Shown here in pieces: positions 26,866-39,837 of a stretch of 64,000 nucleotides of DNA (its first letter is position 1; each line of letters begins with the position of its first letter). Below the pieces are notes generated by a model. It saw only the letters and a list, made by a program, of their open reading frames with translations. It was not told where the DNA came from and did no database searches. Made by a program: the position numbers and the translations under genes. The stretch is taken from assembly GCA_019914945.1 (NCBI GenBank), contig CM034104.1, positions 14,372,046-14,436,045 of the forward strand. The letters run 5' to 3'. This stretch comes from Typha latifolia (taxonomy: Eukaryota > Streptophyta > Magnoliopsida > Poales > Typhaceae).

Positions 26866-29800
26866 GGTCGGAGATCCCTGGAGCGGCCGCTAGGTTTCTT
26901 TACTTCTAAGGAAACAGCAACTCCCGATCTAAACAGCTAGAAAGACGAATGCTTCTCTCCGACGAGGGAGGGAGGGAGGGGAGAGGGAGGGGAACAGACA
27001 CGGTAACGAGGGCTCGGTTGGTATAAGCTAGCTATGAGTATGCCTTCCAATAGTGGGTTCAGGCGTACGAGTTCGTGGCTAGCAGCTTGGACTCGTCGGG
27101 ACTGGCCCTCTCTGTTCTCTAGTGCCCAGTGTCCACTGGGTGGGACTGGGATGTCAAGCAGGGCCGATCAGGTATTTGGGCCGTTTGTCAGTGCGAGAGA
27201 TAGCTCGATATATTCATATATTATAGGCCAGGGTGCGGAGTCTCGATGGGCAAGAACATAGCCAGGCTATACTCGGGCGAGCCTAATTGGACTGTTTCAG
27301 GCCCTTTTTTTTTTTTTCTCAGGTCCACATGGGAGCCTTTTGATCTGGCCTACCTAAGGCCTCGGCTAGGTTGCCTATGTCTGGGCTGGGCCTTCCTTAG
27401 GTTGGCCAGGCCTTGTGGACATTCTTGAGTCAGGCAGAAGCTATTTATTTTTCTACTCTCGCCTCTCGGTCGGTCGGTCGGTCATCTCCCTCGCAGCCTG
27501 AACTCTTCTTTTATGGTTTCTTTTCATTTCCATCCGATCGAATGCTTTGTCCTTTTTTTTCCCCTTTTTGATCTTTTTACCCTTATAGGATCAATCATGT
27601 AGATAATGGAGGCTATCACAAGGAGAAGTACTGATCATTGAGACAAATCTTGAGCATGTTTCAAATCGTATAATTAGTACAAGTGAAGCAATAGGAGAAG
27701 TTTGCATAGTGTCTCACAAGGCCTGCATAAATTAAAGAGTGGGTGAGGCTGTCACCTTCTACAAAAGAATAGCATCGATCTCCACAGTCTGATGCATGCA
27801 TCAGAGCAGCATCAGTAGATGTTTTACGATTAAACCCAGATCGACCTGCAAGTTCACGTGATGAGGGAAGAAAAAACTAAATAATTATTACAGCGAACTG
27901 AGCTGCTTCTATCATTCCCTTAGGAAGCAGCTTCTTCCCTCCGTTGCTGAGGGTGGGCCCTCCAAATTAAGTCTGCGGACTGTTTAATTAATTAGGAGAG
28001 AGAGATAGAGAGACGTGAGTTTTGGCTTGTCGCGTTTTGCTGTCTTTGGGAGTTGCGAAATGGTATTAGTTTGTTGGTGTACTCGAGAGGCCACCAAGGA
28101 CTCCACTTGGTTGCTGCTTTTCTCATAGCCCGCGGTCCCTACCAATAATGACAGAGAGAGGCCTCCATCTCCATCTCCATCTCCATGTCCGTCGAAGCCC
28201 CAGCCCCGGCCCCGGCCCCGGCCCCAGTCACAACAAATAAATAAATAAATAATCTCTATTAATTAGATATCCTCTTTTGCTCATAAAAAATCTGTCAAAG
28301 AGTGATGGTATCTTTAATTCTTCTCAACTAGAATTGCCCTCCTCTCTCTTTTTTTTTCACCTTTAATTGTGCACCCACTAGAATAATAATGTGTTGATTA
28401 GTTTATTAACTTGACTAAGAGCTTAGTCGTGGCGGTAGATAAGTGGCCTCAGCGTTTGGTAGCAGCATGTGCACACGAGTGCGTGCAAACAATGCAGAAA
28501 GAAAATGAAAAAAAAAAGAAAAGAAAAGGGCACGCTAATTAAGCAGAGTGCGCCCGGACTTGGACTCCTTTTCCCGGCTTAGCTCGGCCAGTGAGAACGC
28601 TGAGATTCTTTTTCCATTTATGGAAATGGGATGGGCCCCACTCCCGTGCTAGCTATGCTTCATCCTTTGCTTAGCTGCTTGTCGTATAATTATGCTATAT
28701 TCGTGTCACCGCCGAGAGCTAGCTAATTAACTAGCTACCCCTACCCCTACCCCTACCTCTCGAACGACATAAGAGGAGGGCCCGCCCTTCCGTTACTTTC
28801 GTCAGTCCCAATCCCAATCCCAATCCCAATCCCAATCCCAGTTCGTTCACTCGTGGTCGTGAAAATAGGAATAGTTTTGCTTACAATAAGCTTTCTTATT
28901 TCATGATTATTATTATTTTTTTAGGAGCTTTCATTTTCCTTTCTTTTCTTCTTCTCATTTTCATTTTGATCTATTGCACAAGTTACAAAGCTTTTACAGA
29001 GGGGTGATGTGATTTCACCGCTAGCTACCAATAACCTACCTTTGTCGTTGCCATTCAATTGAACAAGCTGGGAAAAAGAAAGAGATTCGTTTACAAAGCT
29101 TTTGGTGGATAGAAAAACAAAAGAAAGAAGCACGTTTTGCTTCACATGAGTTGGATGTATACGGAAAAGTTTCCAACTTCACAGACAACTGAATCAATAA
29201 AACAGTGAGAACCAGACTGTTTTGCAGTGAACCCCTAGCTGAATTGTCCGCCTCCTGACGTCCTCATTAGCTCGATCACTTTTCCCATTAGGAAAAAGTA
29301 ACTTTGTATCAATCATGATTCATGTACAACAGCTTCGTATATTGCATGATGCTAATCCCCGAACTAAAAGCAACCCCTGCTCTAACAGTTTGCTACCTTC
29401 CTTTCTCTTGTGGTTTGATTTTCTTAGGAAGACAAGAATTTTTGGTTGTTGTTTTGCTACCTTCCTTTATCTTGGGCACGGTAACATGCATCTTAGTGTA
29501 CCGATGACTTAATCCAACTGCTCCTCCTTCTTCTTCCTCGTCTTTGTCTCTGCCAAGCACCACCGCTAACTATTGTCTCTTGCTTGCCTTTCTATCATCG
29601 ATCAAATCTCGATAGTGTGCCTTTTGTAGAATCTAACTTTTATTTTCCTTTGTTTTGCCTTATTGTAGGGTTTAGTATGTTGTAGGTTCACTTTCCTTAT
29701 CTATCGTAGGTTGATGATTTTTTATCTTCAAATTATTAGATATTTGTAGGGTTGACAAGGAAACAACATGCTAATTTGGGACTCTTTACACTTGTAAATT

Positions 29801-32248
29801 TAAAGAGGTTGTACTTCATTTATGTGTACTATTGGGCTTTAAATTTGTTCAATTTATAGTACTGTCTAGCATTGGTTAATGTGAGAATTGTATTAAAGAG
29901 TTGTTGCTTATATCTCTATCTTTTATGCTAATAATTTGTGGAAGTTAATGAATTGTTTTGGACTAAGAGCATTCATTTAAAAGTGAAAATGAATTAGAAA
30001 TGACCCCATGAAGAATACTAATCTTAGCAAAGAAAATATTGTTTCACACACCCACCATCTATTTGAATCTCTATTGCTGGAACTTTCTACTACTTTATAG
30101 GAAATTAATCTTTGGTACCCGAACAATATTTATTTACTAAGGCACATCTTTTGACACCTATAGAGAAAAGGAAAGTATACCGTTATCTAGCAAGATGAGA
30201 AGAGGGGAGTAAGTCATAAGATTTATAGAGTGGTCCAATAGCTACAAATTTTAAGATTTAAGTATATGAAATTATAAGGTCAGGCATTATGTCGGATGGC
30301 AGGCAAGTTGGATGAGTAAATCCAAAGCCAGCTTATACCTGATGTGCAACTCCATATATAAGATAGATGTATCAGACAAGAGCCACGAATTAAGAGTTAT
30401 TAACTTCCAAGTGGGTTGGTTGGAGGTCTAATCACTAATGTAATTTTGTCAGGACCCAACCTGCTTAGATACGAACGAGTCTAAACAAAAACAAAGTTAC
30501 ATCTACTTTTTAAAATGTTGGCCTCTTTCACTCTTACATAGCAATGTAAGGATCTACCAATTAGCTGAACCTTGATCTAGATCTAGTCCAGCTTTGCATT
30601 ATGATGACTCATTTAATCGACTCACTTAGACCCCTGGCTAGGTCAAGATTAATTAGGTTTTTATCATCATACCTAGAACTCCATACTCGGGTCATTAGGG
30701 TTCATGCATCATACTTTTTCTCTTTTAACCGATCGAACACAACGATGGATTAATCAGTCCACTTGGATATAAGATTGATTTGTCATTCATACATTCCAAC
30801 TAAAAGAGCGACGGAGGAGAGAAGAAGAGGATTATTTGTCCTTAATTAATAGCTCAATAGGGTTGGTTAACTTAATTGGACATGGAATCACATCCAGTCT
30901 TCCCATCTGTTGCAAAGGGCACTGAGAATAATGATTTGGCACTAAGTTCAAACCAAAATGTCCATCACTGAAGACAAACTTGCTTTTATTTAAACAACTC
31001 AGCTAATAGAAGTGCTTGTCATCATCTACTATTCCTGTCGATGCAAAAAATGGAAGTTTTTGAGCCACCTCTCACCACTAGTTATTGTGGCAATTAGCTT
31101 CTTTGCTAGATCAGGTAAGTAATTATGTTTCTTTGTGAGTTGATTGAGTCCCTATCTTCTTTTTTTTTCTAGTATGTCCATACATCCAATTAACCGCATG
31201 AATATCCATTTAGATAGTGATTGCGTAATTTCCTAGTGTTTAATAATTTTAAAGAGATGTTGAAATGCATGGTTATGTTGAGTAACAGAGTCTTCTCCAG
31301 AAAAATATATATAACTTAAGGCTGGAGTTGAGTTGGTAAGAGGTTATGAAGCTAAAACCAGTTTGATGAGCACTTAACCAAGTTTGTAATCTATAAACGG
31401 GAGAGAGAAATTTCCTTTTCGTTGGGTGGCCACAAAGTCCACCAACGCCCAATCACATATACACACCCCACCACTCTCCCCTTGGGTTGGTTGTTTTTTT
31501 TTTAAATAAAAAATAAAATAATAAAAACCGGAGGAGAAGAATAAAATAGAGAGAGCGAGGCAGAGTTGGAGGAGAAGGATTAGATCGGGAGCTAAAGATT
31601 CATTCTTTTGTTTTTCCCCTCCTCTTCCCCTGTTTCCTTTACCTCTCTATCCATCCATCCATCCCCAAGTCTCAGAAGAAATAAAAAGGTAAGAAAGGTG
31701 TCTTCTTTCTTTGCCACTTTATCCGCTTCTTCCTTCGGCCTCACTCCCCTTCTCTATTCTATACTCAATTCCCAGCCCCTGTTTGGCTCGTTAGCCTTGT
31801 CCGATTTCTGTGCCGAGTTTGTTCCGAGTCTCTACAGGGACTTGGTCATTTGATTCTAGCTCTTTCCGAGCTCGATTCCTCTGGATTCCAATTGTGTTTG
31901 TTTTCTCCCTTCTTGTTTGATTCCCAGTTTATAGATCTGGCGGTCTCTTAGAATTGGTTGTTTGAGCTAATCTTTGTTGGGTCTAGTTCTGAATAGATTA
32001 TGCTTATACCTTATGCAACTATTCCATTGATCCAGTGATGGTATCCTGGGTTTATCGTGCTCCGGTCGTCAAGATGTCTCCTTTTTCGATTTTTTGAGAT
32101 TCTCTATAACTTTGGACTGGTGGGTGTTGTTCGGATTCCTTTGGGGGCAGCTTATAACTTTCTCTTCGTTTCTTCTGTTAGATAGGTCTTCCCTTTGCTA
32201 CTCCTTTCCGGTGGGCCAACCTCTGTATCTGAGCTGCACCTTGAGACG
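26866..32248. other. 5.4-kb gene-free divergent intergenic region
   Basis: It separates TASH3 (leftward) from the MYB gene (rightward). I see no gene. It holds a 16-bp palindrome with an RY core (27789-27804), a small inverted repeat (27901-27932), hexanucleotide microsatellites (28163-28840) and AT-rich DNA from 29600. The leader of the MYB gene begins somewhere after about 31500; a GT at about 31689 and an AG near 32182 could bound a leader intron (inference). Confidence 0.6.
28163..28840. repeat. Cluster of four hexanucleotide microsatellites
   Basis: (CTCCAT)n at 28163-28186, (CCCCGG)n at about 28196-28226, (TACCCC)n at about 28736-28757 and (CCCAAT)n at about 28806-28840. All have a 6-bp period with four unrelated motifs, C-rich on the + strand. 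Confidence 0.9.
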
Positions 32249-33374
32249 ATGAAGGGGTTGTGGATGGAAGTTTTGCCTCCGACGGATCATTACTTCTCCA
32301 ACACCAGTTGGTTTCCACGCCAGAAATTGAGCGGAAATTGGACGCGAGAGGAGAACAAGCTCTTCGAGGATGCCTTGGCTCGCTTCGAAGGAAACACTCT
32401 CGAGAAGTGGGAGAAGGTGGCGGCCGCGGTTCCGGGGAAGAGTGTGAGGGATGTCATGTGCCACTACCGAGATTTGGAGGACGATGTTAGTCAGATAGAA
32501 GCTGGGTTTGTTCCATACCCTGGTTACGGCTCATCTTTTACGTTGGATTGGGAGAACAACCAGGAGTTTGAAGGACTAAAGCACTCATTCTGCCCCGGTG
32601 GGAAGAGGCCAGGGGGAGGGGGTAGGACATCAGATCAAGAGAGGAAAAAAGGAGTACCTTGGACCGAAGAGGAGCACAGGTGAGTTCCCTTTGAAACCTC
32701 ATTTGGCATTTAAATCTTCTTATCTGTAATATTGGGTGCATTCATTGAACAACTTAGACACATCAAGATGCCTCCTTTTTAAATCAGGGGTATTGTTGTT
32801 TTGTTGTATTGCACTATTATTCTCGTTTGCACAATTTATATCTAAGATTTTTTTGTTAAGATTTTCTTTTATGATTGGTTGCAGATTGTTTCTTTTGGGT
32901 TTGAAGAAATATGGCAAAGGGGATTGGAGAAATATATCTAGGAAATTTGTGATGAGCAGGACACCTACCCAAGTGGCTAGTCATGCTCAGAAGTACTTCA
33001 TCAGGCTGAATTCAGGTGGCAAAGATAAGAGAAGATCCAGCATACATGACATTACAACACTCAATTTGCCTGATAACATGCCTCCACCGTCTCAGTCATC
33101 TATACTTGGTGTGCAAACAACTTCGGCACCTCCAGCTGGGACGTCGGGTCAATTCTCCGTGATGGTTGATGCAAAACAACATAATAAAGCAGCAAACATC
33201 TTCAATTTATCTGCCCATGGTAATCAGCGCGTGCAACCACCGCTTGGAGTAACACCTTACGGAATGAAACTACAAGGTCAAAATTCACACTGTGGGCCTC
33301 TCCATGATTCCATGGTTGGCGACCATAATGTTCTATTTCAAATGCAATCCACTCAATCCTATCCCCATGGCTAA
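32249..33374 (+). CDS. DIV: MYB transcription factor, DIVARICATA-like (two Myb/SANT repeats)
   Basis: Nuclear DNA-binding protein of the plant DIV/R-R-type MYB group, which bind I-box-like sites and can partner RADIALIS-type single MYBs. Two exons, 32249-32679 and 32885-33374, 306 residues; Arg144 is split across the intron. The first SANT repeat is about residues 27-80 ([38 protein letters not shown]). The second is about 134-187 and carries [25 protein letters not shown] and the diagnostic VASHAQKYF at 174-182. It is followed by [17 protein letters not shown], also conserved in DIV proteins, then a Gln/Pro/Ser-rich tail. In-frame ATGs also occur at 32195 and 32264; the last would start [11 protein letters not shown], so the exact start is uncertain. 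Confidence 0.93.
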
Positions 33375-36300
33375 GAAAGTGTATCTCTCCTTTCAACATC
33401 AAAGAAGAGGGAGGATTGGATCACAAAGAATAACTCCAAGAATTCTTGGTGTTAAAATGCAAGGGTAAAACATGTTTTACTGGTGATGTTGGTGCTTGGA
33501 GAAGGTTGGTGGGGCTTTGAATCTTTGCTGCTACTTATATATAATTCTACATATAAAGTTATTTTCCTCTTTCCATCTTTGTATATTATGCCATTTTTCC
33601 GTGTAGGATTTGACTATATAATGGCAAGAAAGCAGATTTGGTGGTAATATTTAGATTAGAGTGCATGTTCCTGTTCATGCATTGTGAAATGCTTATTTTC
33701 TATATTGAGGATGTAGAGTTCTTTGAGACTTGTACGTCCAGAACTGCAAATTAATAGCCATTCCTGCTTATGTGATGCTCTCAAAAGGATGGACTAGTGG
33801 AGTGTGCGTGTTTGCTGTACTGCTTTGGAGGTATGAAGGCTTATGGTTTTCTGTTTCTTATGCCTCATATATTCTTCAAACTGTATCCATATCTAATCTG
33901 TTTTAAGACTTCAATTGAAGTGTGAACTGGCTTTTATCTGATAGCCTCATTGATTTTTTTTTTCTGTGCTGCGATTAAGACTTGATTTTCCTTGCCTTAC
34001 TTTTCAGTGTTGGAGTATCCTTGGTCTTTTCCTTTCTTGTGTTCCTCTCTAGAAAACAATGATTAGGGCTGTATGATTGGAATTGGATTTCTTTCTTCAT
34101 GTAGCATGAATTCAATATCATATCTCTTTTTTTTTTCTTTTATAGAATTCACATAATCTATGCAAGGATGCCAGTTCATTGTTCATAATTTACCCCTGCT
34201 AAAAGGAGTTAAGATAATGATTGTTGATAATCTAATTCTGCTTTAGATGTCACACGGGTGAAGTTCCTTACATACCACTGACCTTATTCTTCCTTATGAA
34301 GTTGTTCAGTCCTTCAAATCCTTTGTTTTAGATCCTACCATATGGTCTATCTGTCAGAGAGCTTTCTCTTGGATATCCGCATCACTATTTGTTCCTTTTC
34401 TTTCAATATATTTCCAATTTGTATATTGATTTAAAAATCTGAGTCTTAGTGCTCTAAACTCTGCACCAGAAACAACTTTTAAACTCCCAATATGGCCTAG
34501 TTTGTTATGTAATGCATGGACACTTAGAAAAAAGATTAATTGGCAATGAGTTGGAGTTCCACTAGCTAGGTATCTCATGCTTCCTTCTTTGTCCTTTTTT
34601 CAGGTTCCGCTTTTTTACTTCTTGATGAAGGTATGCTCAGATATGAACAGATCTTTATTATATGCACTGCTTAGCAGAATAGAATATAATAGAGCAACAC
34701 CATATCCAATATAGTCCACTAACCAGTGATTCTCTTTTTCACATGAAAGTACATGCAAATCCACTAGCTAATGGTGCGTATGCTGTTGGACAAAGTAAAG
34801 GATTTATCTTCTATGATGTATTTGAATATAAAAACGTTGACTAATGCTGTGCATGATAAACAAACTGTTTGTTCCTACTGTTTGCAGCACAAAGTCTTAC
34901 TAACCTGTGTTCTTGCTAATTGGTATAGCAGAAATCTGGTTGTTGGTTTGAAATGGACCAGACTTCAACAAAGTCTTTTGTTACTAGAACAGATGATAGC
35001 ATCAGCTGATATCTAACGACTAGTTAGACATGAAACGAGAAACTGAGGAAGTACAGGCAGTTATTCTGTTGTGTTTCTTGTTTTGGTTTGTTTCATGCAG
35101 TGCGAGTTGAGACCTTTCTCTTGTGCTTCTTCTCAACTCGTCCAGTAGAGTATTACATGTGTTTCTCTGACGTTGCACTGAGGTGTATTAGCTTTGGCAC
35201 TTACAAATAAGCTCTTTACCTTTATCTCGTGGATTGCATGACCTCATGGGGTCGAGTATAAATTTGACACGGAGGGATGTAACTACCTCTATAATCAGCT
35301 CCGTTATACCTTGTAACTAATGTGGTAGTAGTAGTAGTAGTTGTTGTTGTTGTTGTTGTTGTTGTTGGTGGCAGTGCTGGGCATTACTGGTGATATAGAC
35401 ATAAGAGATTGCTGCTGTTGTGGCTGCAACTATCAGCAAAGGTAAGGTAAGGTGCATACCGCAATACTAGCTAGAAGCCACCTGCAAATTGTTTTAGGGG
35501 ACCCACCTAGTGCCAAATAAAGAGGAAGATTCATTCAATGGAAGTGGTCACGCTGTTTAACTTTCGCTCAGTATATGACAAAACTGTCCGCTTCCTTTTG
35601 GAGAGGGATGTTGCATCCATGATCCATCCACTCTTTCCTTCCTTCTTTCTTTCTTTCTTTCAAGTTGCATCATACAAGGCATTTGGTGTGTTATTCCCAC
35701 TTTGTTCTGGAGTTTCACATCCGTGGTCTAACATACTTGTACTTTTGAACATCATGTCCTAACTTTACAAAATATTCTGATTCCAAGGGTGGATTTCACT
35801 GTCACTGATCGAATATGTGTGTGTTTCGAAAATTCATACTCTCATCAGCGGAGCAGAAATGAAGGTTGAGTTGCTTGATTTACTCTTCTTCTTGCCTCGA
35901 CATCCTGAATAGGCACACGCCTATTTGTGCAATTATCACATCATCCACGAATGGCTTCAGCACAGAACTGATTCCGAATACCGTCATCAGCTGTTGTATT
36001 TTATGTAGACCCTCGTATCACATATTGGAGCACCAAAAGCTTCATCTCCAAGTGCATTAATGAAGGAATATAGTAGCATTTCAGGTTGAAACTTGGATGT
36101 ATCCTTGTAAGGCTAAAAAGCACTAAGGTAAGAAAGCTGACAAAATTTCAAACTTTGAGCGACCAAATTCATCAGAAAAAAAAAACCAACCAACCAGAAC
36201 ATTTCCATTCGTACACACCAAGGATTTGCAGGTGCTGGAAAGGAGAAAGCAAAAGTAAAACAAAACGACGTGCTTTACCAGTTCAAGGAACATAGCTTAA

Positions 36301-37142
36301 TTTTTCCATAAACCCATGCAATGCCTTCTTTGGAGAAATATAAGTTACCAACATCTGATTCTTCATCTTAAGGCAATTACAGGTGGCAAATCAGTTCTGG
36401 CTTATCAATCCTCCAACCTGTCCTCTGATAAAGAAAGCATGGGATGTTCTTGGGCTTCTAGCGACCTTCTTGCATTTTTTTTGTTTGCATTCTTTCAAGT
36501 TTCAAAATGCCTTGCGGAAAATGGTGCAATCAGCACAAGCTTGACAAAGGAAAAGGTCCAAGGTGATTGAAAATCTTCTTATACTTGTCAATCAACCAAC
36601 AAAAAAAAATTTGATTTCATTACAATGATGGATGAACGTCCTTTACCTAATGAATGGAGTTAGACATTGACTAACAAGACAATTATAAATTCTAAGAAAC
36701 CTAAGTTTTCGATATTACATTAATTTGTTGCTCATTATCTAATGTAGATATTCTAGCAACCAAGCATGAAATCCACTTCCAAGTTTAGTGAATCTACATG
36801 TTACCTACTAACTAACGATCAATTTTTTAAGAACATCATGTAAACTGATTCAGCATGAACAAAAAAGAATAATAATACTGTACTGAGCAGAGACCAGAGT
36901 AAAGCTGTGTAGCTGTAATAGGAGAACTGAAAAATTGACATGCAATATATGTCAAGAACTGCAGTGTTATTCAAAAAGATTTACACAATAATTAGACGTT
37001 CTCAAAGCCTGATGACACAAATAATAAACAGAAGTTCCTCTGCAGATGCAACAATCTTACAGAAAAATCACATCAAAGACAGAGAAGGCAATGAACTGTG
37101 CTACTAAAAGGCATTAAAAGAACAGTATCCACTTTTCATCAC
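33375..37142. other. Intergenic between MYB and plastid uL4
   Basis: It contains the MYB 3' UTR and AT-rich DNA. A (TAG)n(TTG)n microsatellite lies at about 35326-35367 and a (TTTC)n run at about 35644-35661. No open frame here resembles a gene. Confidence 0.55.
35326..35367. repeat. Compound trinucleotide microsatellite (TAG)n(TTG)n
   Basis: About five TAG units pass into about nine TTG units in intergenic DNA. Confidence 0.85.
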
Positions 37143-38895
37143 CTAGGAACTTCCCTCCCCCTCAATGCCATCCTCGTCTGAAAATGATCAGCACAAATGA
37201 AAGTTCATTAGACTTTCATGTCGATATATCTACAGAACATTTTAGTAGAGAAAAACCTAATAGTGATACATTTCCACGGACACAAGTTAAAACAAAACAA
37301 TTTGAATAATGAAATATCCTAAGCAAGTATATTGATAAGTTAAATCTTATATTTTGTCTTCTACCATAGACAAGTAGACAACATGTCTGTCATCCGTTCA
37401 TGAGGAGCTTCAGATAAATAAGAGTCTGAGTCAAGAAGAGCAACCACACATGCCAGATATTTGACCTCATTTTATGACAGCATTCCACTTGGCAGTAAAG
37501 GTAGTAACATAGAACCCGATAGAGAATGTATAAACTTATAGGGGCACATATGTCACAAGAGTTTCTAGTGAAAAGAGCAACATATTCGTAAAACATGGAG
37601 TGCATTCAAAATTGAATCGTACAAGTTTATGATTTTACAGATACAAGCTTATTTTGATTTTTGAATCTACAAAAAGTATTGGTAGAACCAAATTAACAAC
37701 GATCAGACGCTTACAGGCTTCAATTATTCCAATCCAGAATATAATAGGTTGATGGAATTCAAGAGTAAAGGTATCAGCAAGAAACAATCTTATCCAGTGA
37801 TCCTAATATATAACTAACTGCATTCTCAGACCAAAAGCCAGATTTATTCTGTACCAGCAACACTGAATTGTGATTCACCAAGGAGTAGCTCTATACTGTG
37901 GGTTCTTTCATTTATTTTCTAGCAGGCATATATATATATATATTTTCAACATCAGGATGATTTCCATTAAGTTTCGAACTGTGAATACTAACTTATCCAT
38001 TTGGCAAGAGGATAAGACTAAGGATGGTTAAGTGAACAAACTAACCTTCAAGGTCTTCTTCTTCATATTCTTCTTCATCTCCTTCCTCTGCATTTTCCCC
38101 ATACATGGCATTGAGGTAATCAACAGCAGACGTAGTAAACACCAGCTTCTGTGCATCAAGGATGTCGAACAGGTTGAGCGTCCTCGGCGTCAGCATCTTG
38201 AGCGTTCCAATATTCCTGCTGCTTAGCATGACGTTATCCGACACTTCCGTCATCAAGAACAGAGCCTTCTGCTTCGGATCTAGTCCCCACCGCTGCATTG
38301 CCGCAATGAAATCCTTAGTCTTGGGCGCCTGGGCAAATTGCTCCTCGAAGTCCTCGACGACGAGAGCGTCTGCGGCAATGGCAGCGCTGGCGATGGCGGT
38401 GGAGATGGCGAGGCGCTTCTCCTTGCGGTTAATCTTAATGGACCAGTCGCGGGGCTTGGGGCCGAAGATGACGCCACCGCCAGGGCGGAGAGGAGTGCGC
38501 TGGGAGCCGCGGCGGGCTCGGCCCGTCTTCTTCTGGGAGTACGGTTTCTTGCCGCCACCCCGCACCTCACTGCGAGTTAAGGTGGAGGCCGTGCCTCGCC
38601 GCTTGTTCTGGCGGTCGGTGATGAGGGCTCGGTGAACGACGGCGCGGGCGGTGGAGGAAGCGGCAGAGCGGAGGTCGAGGGGGGCCTCGCCGACCTTCTC
38701 GCCAGAAAAGGAGAGGACAGGGAGTGTGGCGAGCTCGGAACGGACCACAAAGAGAGGGGATTTCTCGTAGGTTTTGGAGGGCGAGCGGGAGGAGAGGGAA
38801 AGAGAGGACTTGAAGCGAGCGCAGAGGGGAGATGAGAGGAAGAGGGAGGAGGAGGAGGAGAAGGAGAGGGAAGCAGATGCCGCTGCAATCGGCAT
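37143..38895 (-). CDS. RPL4: Plastid 50S ribosomal protein uL4c
   Basis: Nuclear-encoded plastid ribosomal protein L4, lining the exit tunnel of the 50S subunit. Exons 38895-38046 and 37177-37143 give 294 residues. The first about 50 residues are Ser/Ala/Leu-rich without acids (MPIAAASASLSFSSSSSLFL), a chloroplast transit peptide. The uL4 core follows: HRALITDRQNKRRGTASTLT, RSEVRGGGKKPYSQKKTGRA, RRGSQRTPLRPGGGVIFGPK and KRLAISTAIASAA. The acidic C-terminal tail (EEGDEEEYEEEDLE) continues into a 35-nt last exon coding DEDGIEGEGSS after joining the split Asp codon; reading through the donor would stop two codons later. The start at 38895 was chosen over an upstream in-frame ATG at 39018 because the transit peptide begins there. 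Confidence 0.96.
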
Positions 38896-39837
38896 CTTCG
38901 AGATGGAGTTGGAAGAGTTGTGGGTCGATGGGGGTAGACTTTCACAATTCGGAGAGGAGGCGAGAGAGGGAGCGAGCGAGAAGGGTGTGTTATCCGTTAT
39001 CCACTGACCACAATGCATACATTAACCTCTCCTCTTTTTCTTTTTTTCCCTACTCTGTCTATTTTCTACATTAAAACAAAAAAAAAGAAGTAATTGTCAA
39101 ACTATTATTGACAGTTAACAACAGGAACTTTAGGATATTGGTCAAATTCTAGATTAATGCACTAATATGATAGAACTTTTCTTTGTTTCGATTAAATAAT
39201 TTTATAGTAATTAAATAGCTCTTAACAGACATAGAACTTCCTCCTGTTGCATGCCGAATTGGGGATGCAAAATAAAAGGGAGGGCCGTACCATAATATCT
39301 TTCTTTAGTTTATTCTCATTTCCTCCTTCCGTCCAACGTTTAGCTCGTTCCTTTTGGTTTTTCGAACTAACAAGTCTAACATAATTTAATTTAACTAAAC
39401 TTTCACCTGAGGGAACGAAGACGAAATTAAGCTGCTAAACTCCAGCAATTTGTTAACCATACGGTCCATCAGCTTTTGAAGGAAAAAAAAAAAACAGCTA
39501 GACAGCAAGATAACCTATGCGAATTATGAATACAAGATAAGCTACTAATTGGAAAAAACATGTATGCTTATACTAATCTTGATATAAATTTACTCTTGAC
39601 ATTTTAATTTCCAGGAGTGTTACATTTGAATACATAATTGGACAGCTGACCAGGAATCAATGAAGTTTTATTCCCCCTCTTCGTGAGGCAGCAGTGTTGC
39701 TACTCATCATTTTTCCGGGGATAAGGAACAACCTTCCATGAACTCCTCTCTATATGGGAATAATCGACATAGAATTGACTTTTTGAGTACCTGACATTAT
39801 TGAGAAGAAATACAAAGACAAGAAAAGGAAACCTAAA
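38896..39837. other. Intergenic between uL4c and PXN
   Basis: It holds the uL4c upstream region and the PXN 3' flank. AT-rich, no gene seen. Confidence 0.5.

Noticed and set aside
27901..27932. Inverted repeat AGCTGCTTC / GAAGCAGCT with a 14-nt loop, possible miRNA hairpin
   Set aside because: The stem is only 9 bp and does not extend; no known miRNA sequence recognised.
28736..28757. C-rich (TACCCC)n looking like telomeric repeat
   Set aside because: The plant telomere unit is CCCTAAA (7 bp); this is a 6-bp unit with a different motif and only about four copies.
38162..38635. Long plus-strand open frame across the uL4c exon
   Set aside because: It is the antisense shadow of the GC-rich uL4c coding exon; no recognisable protein.
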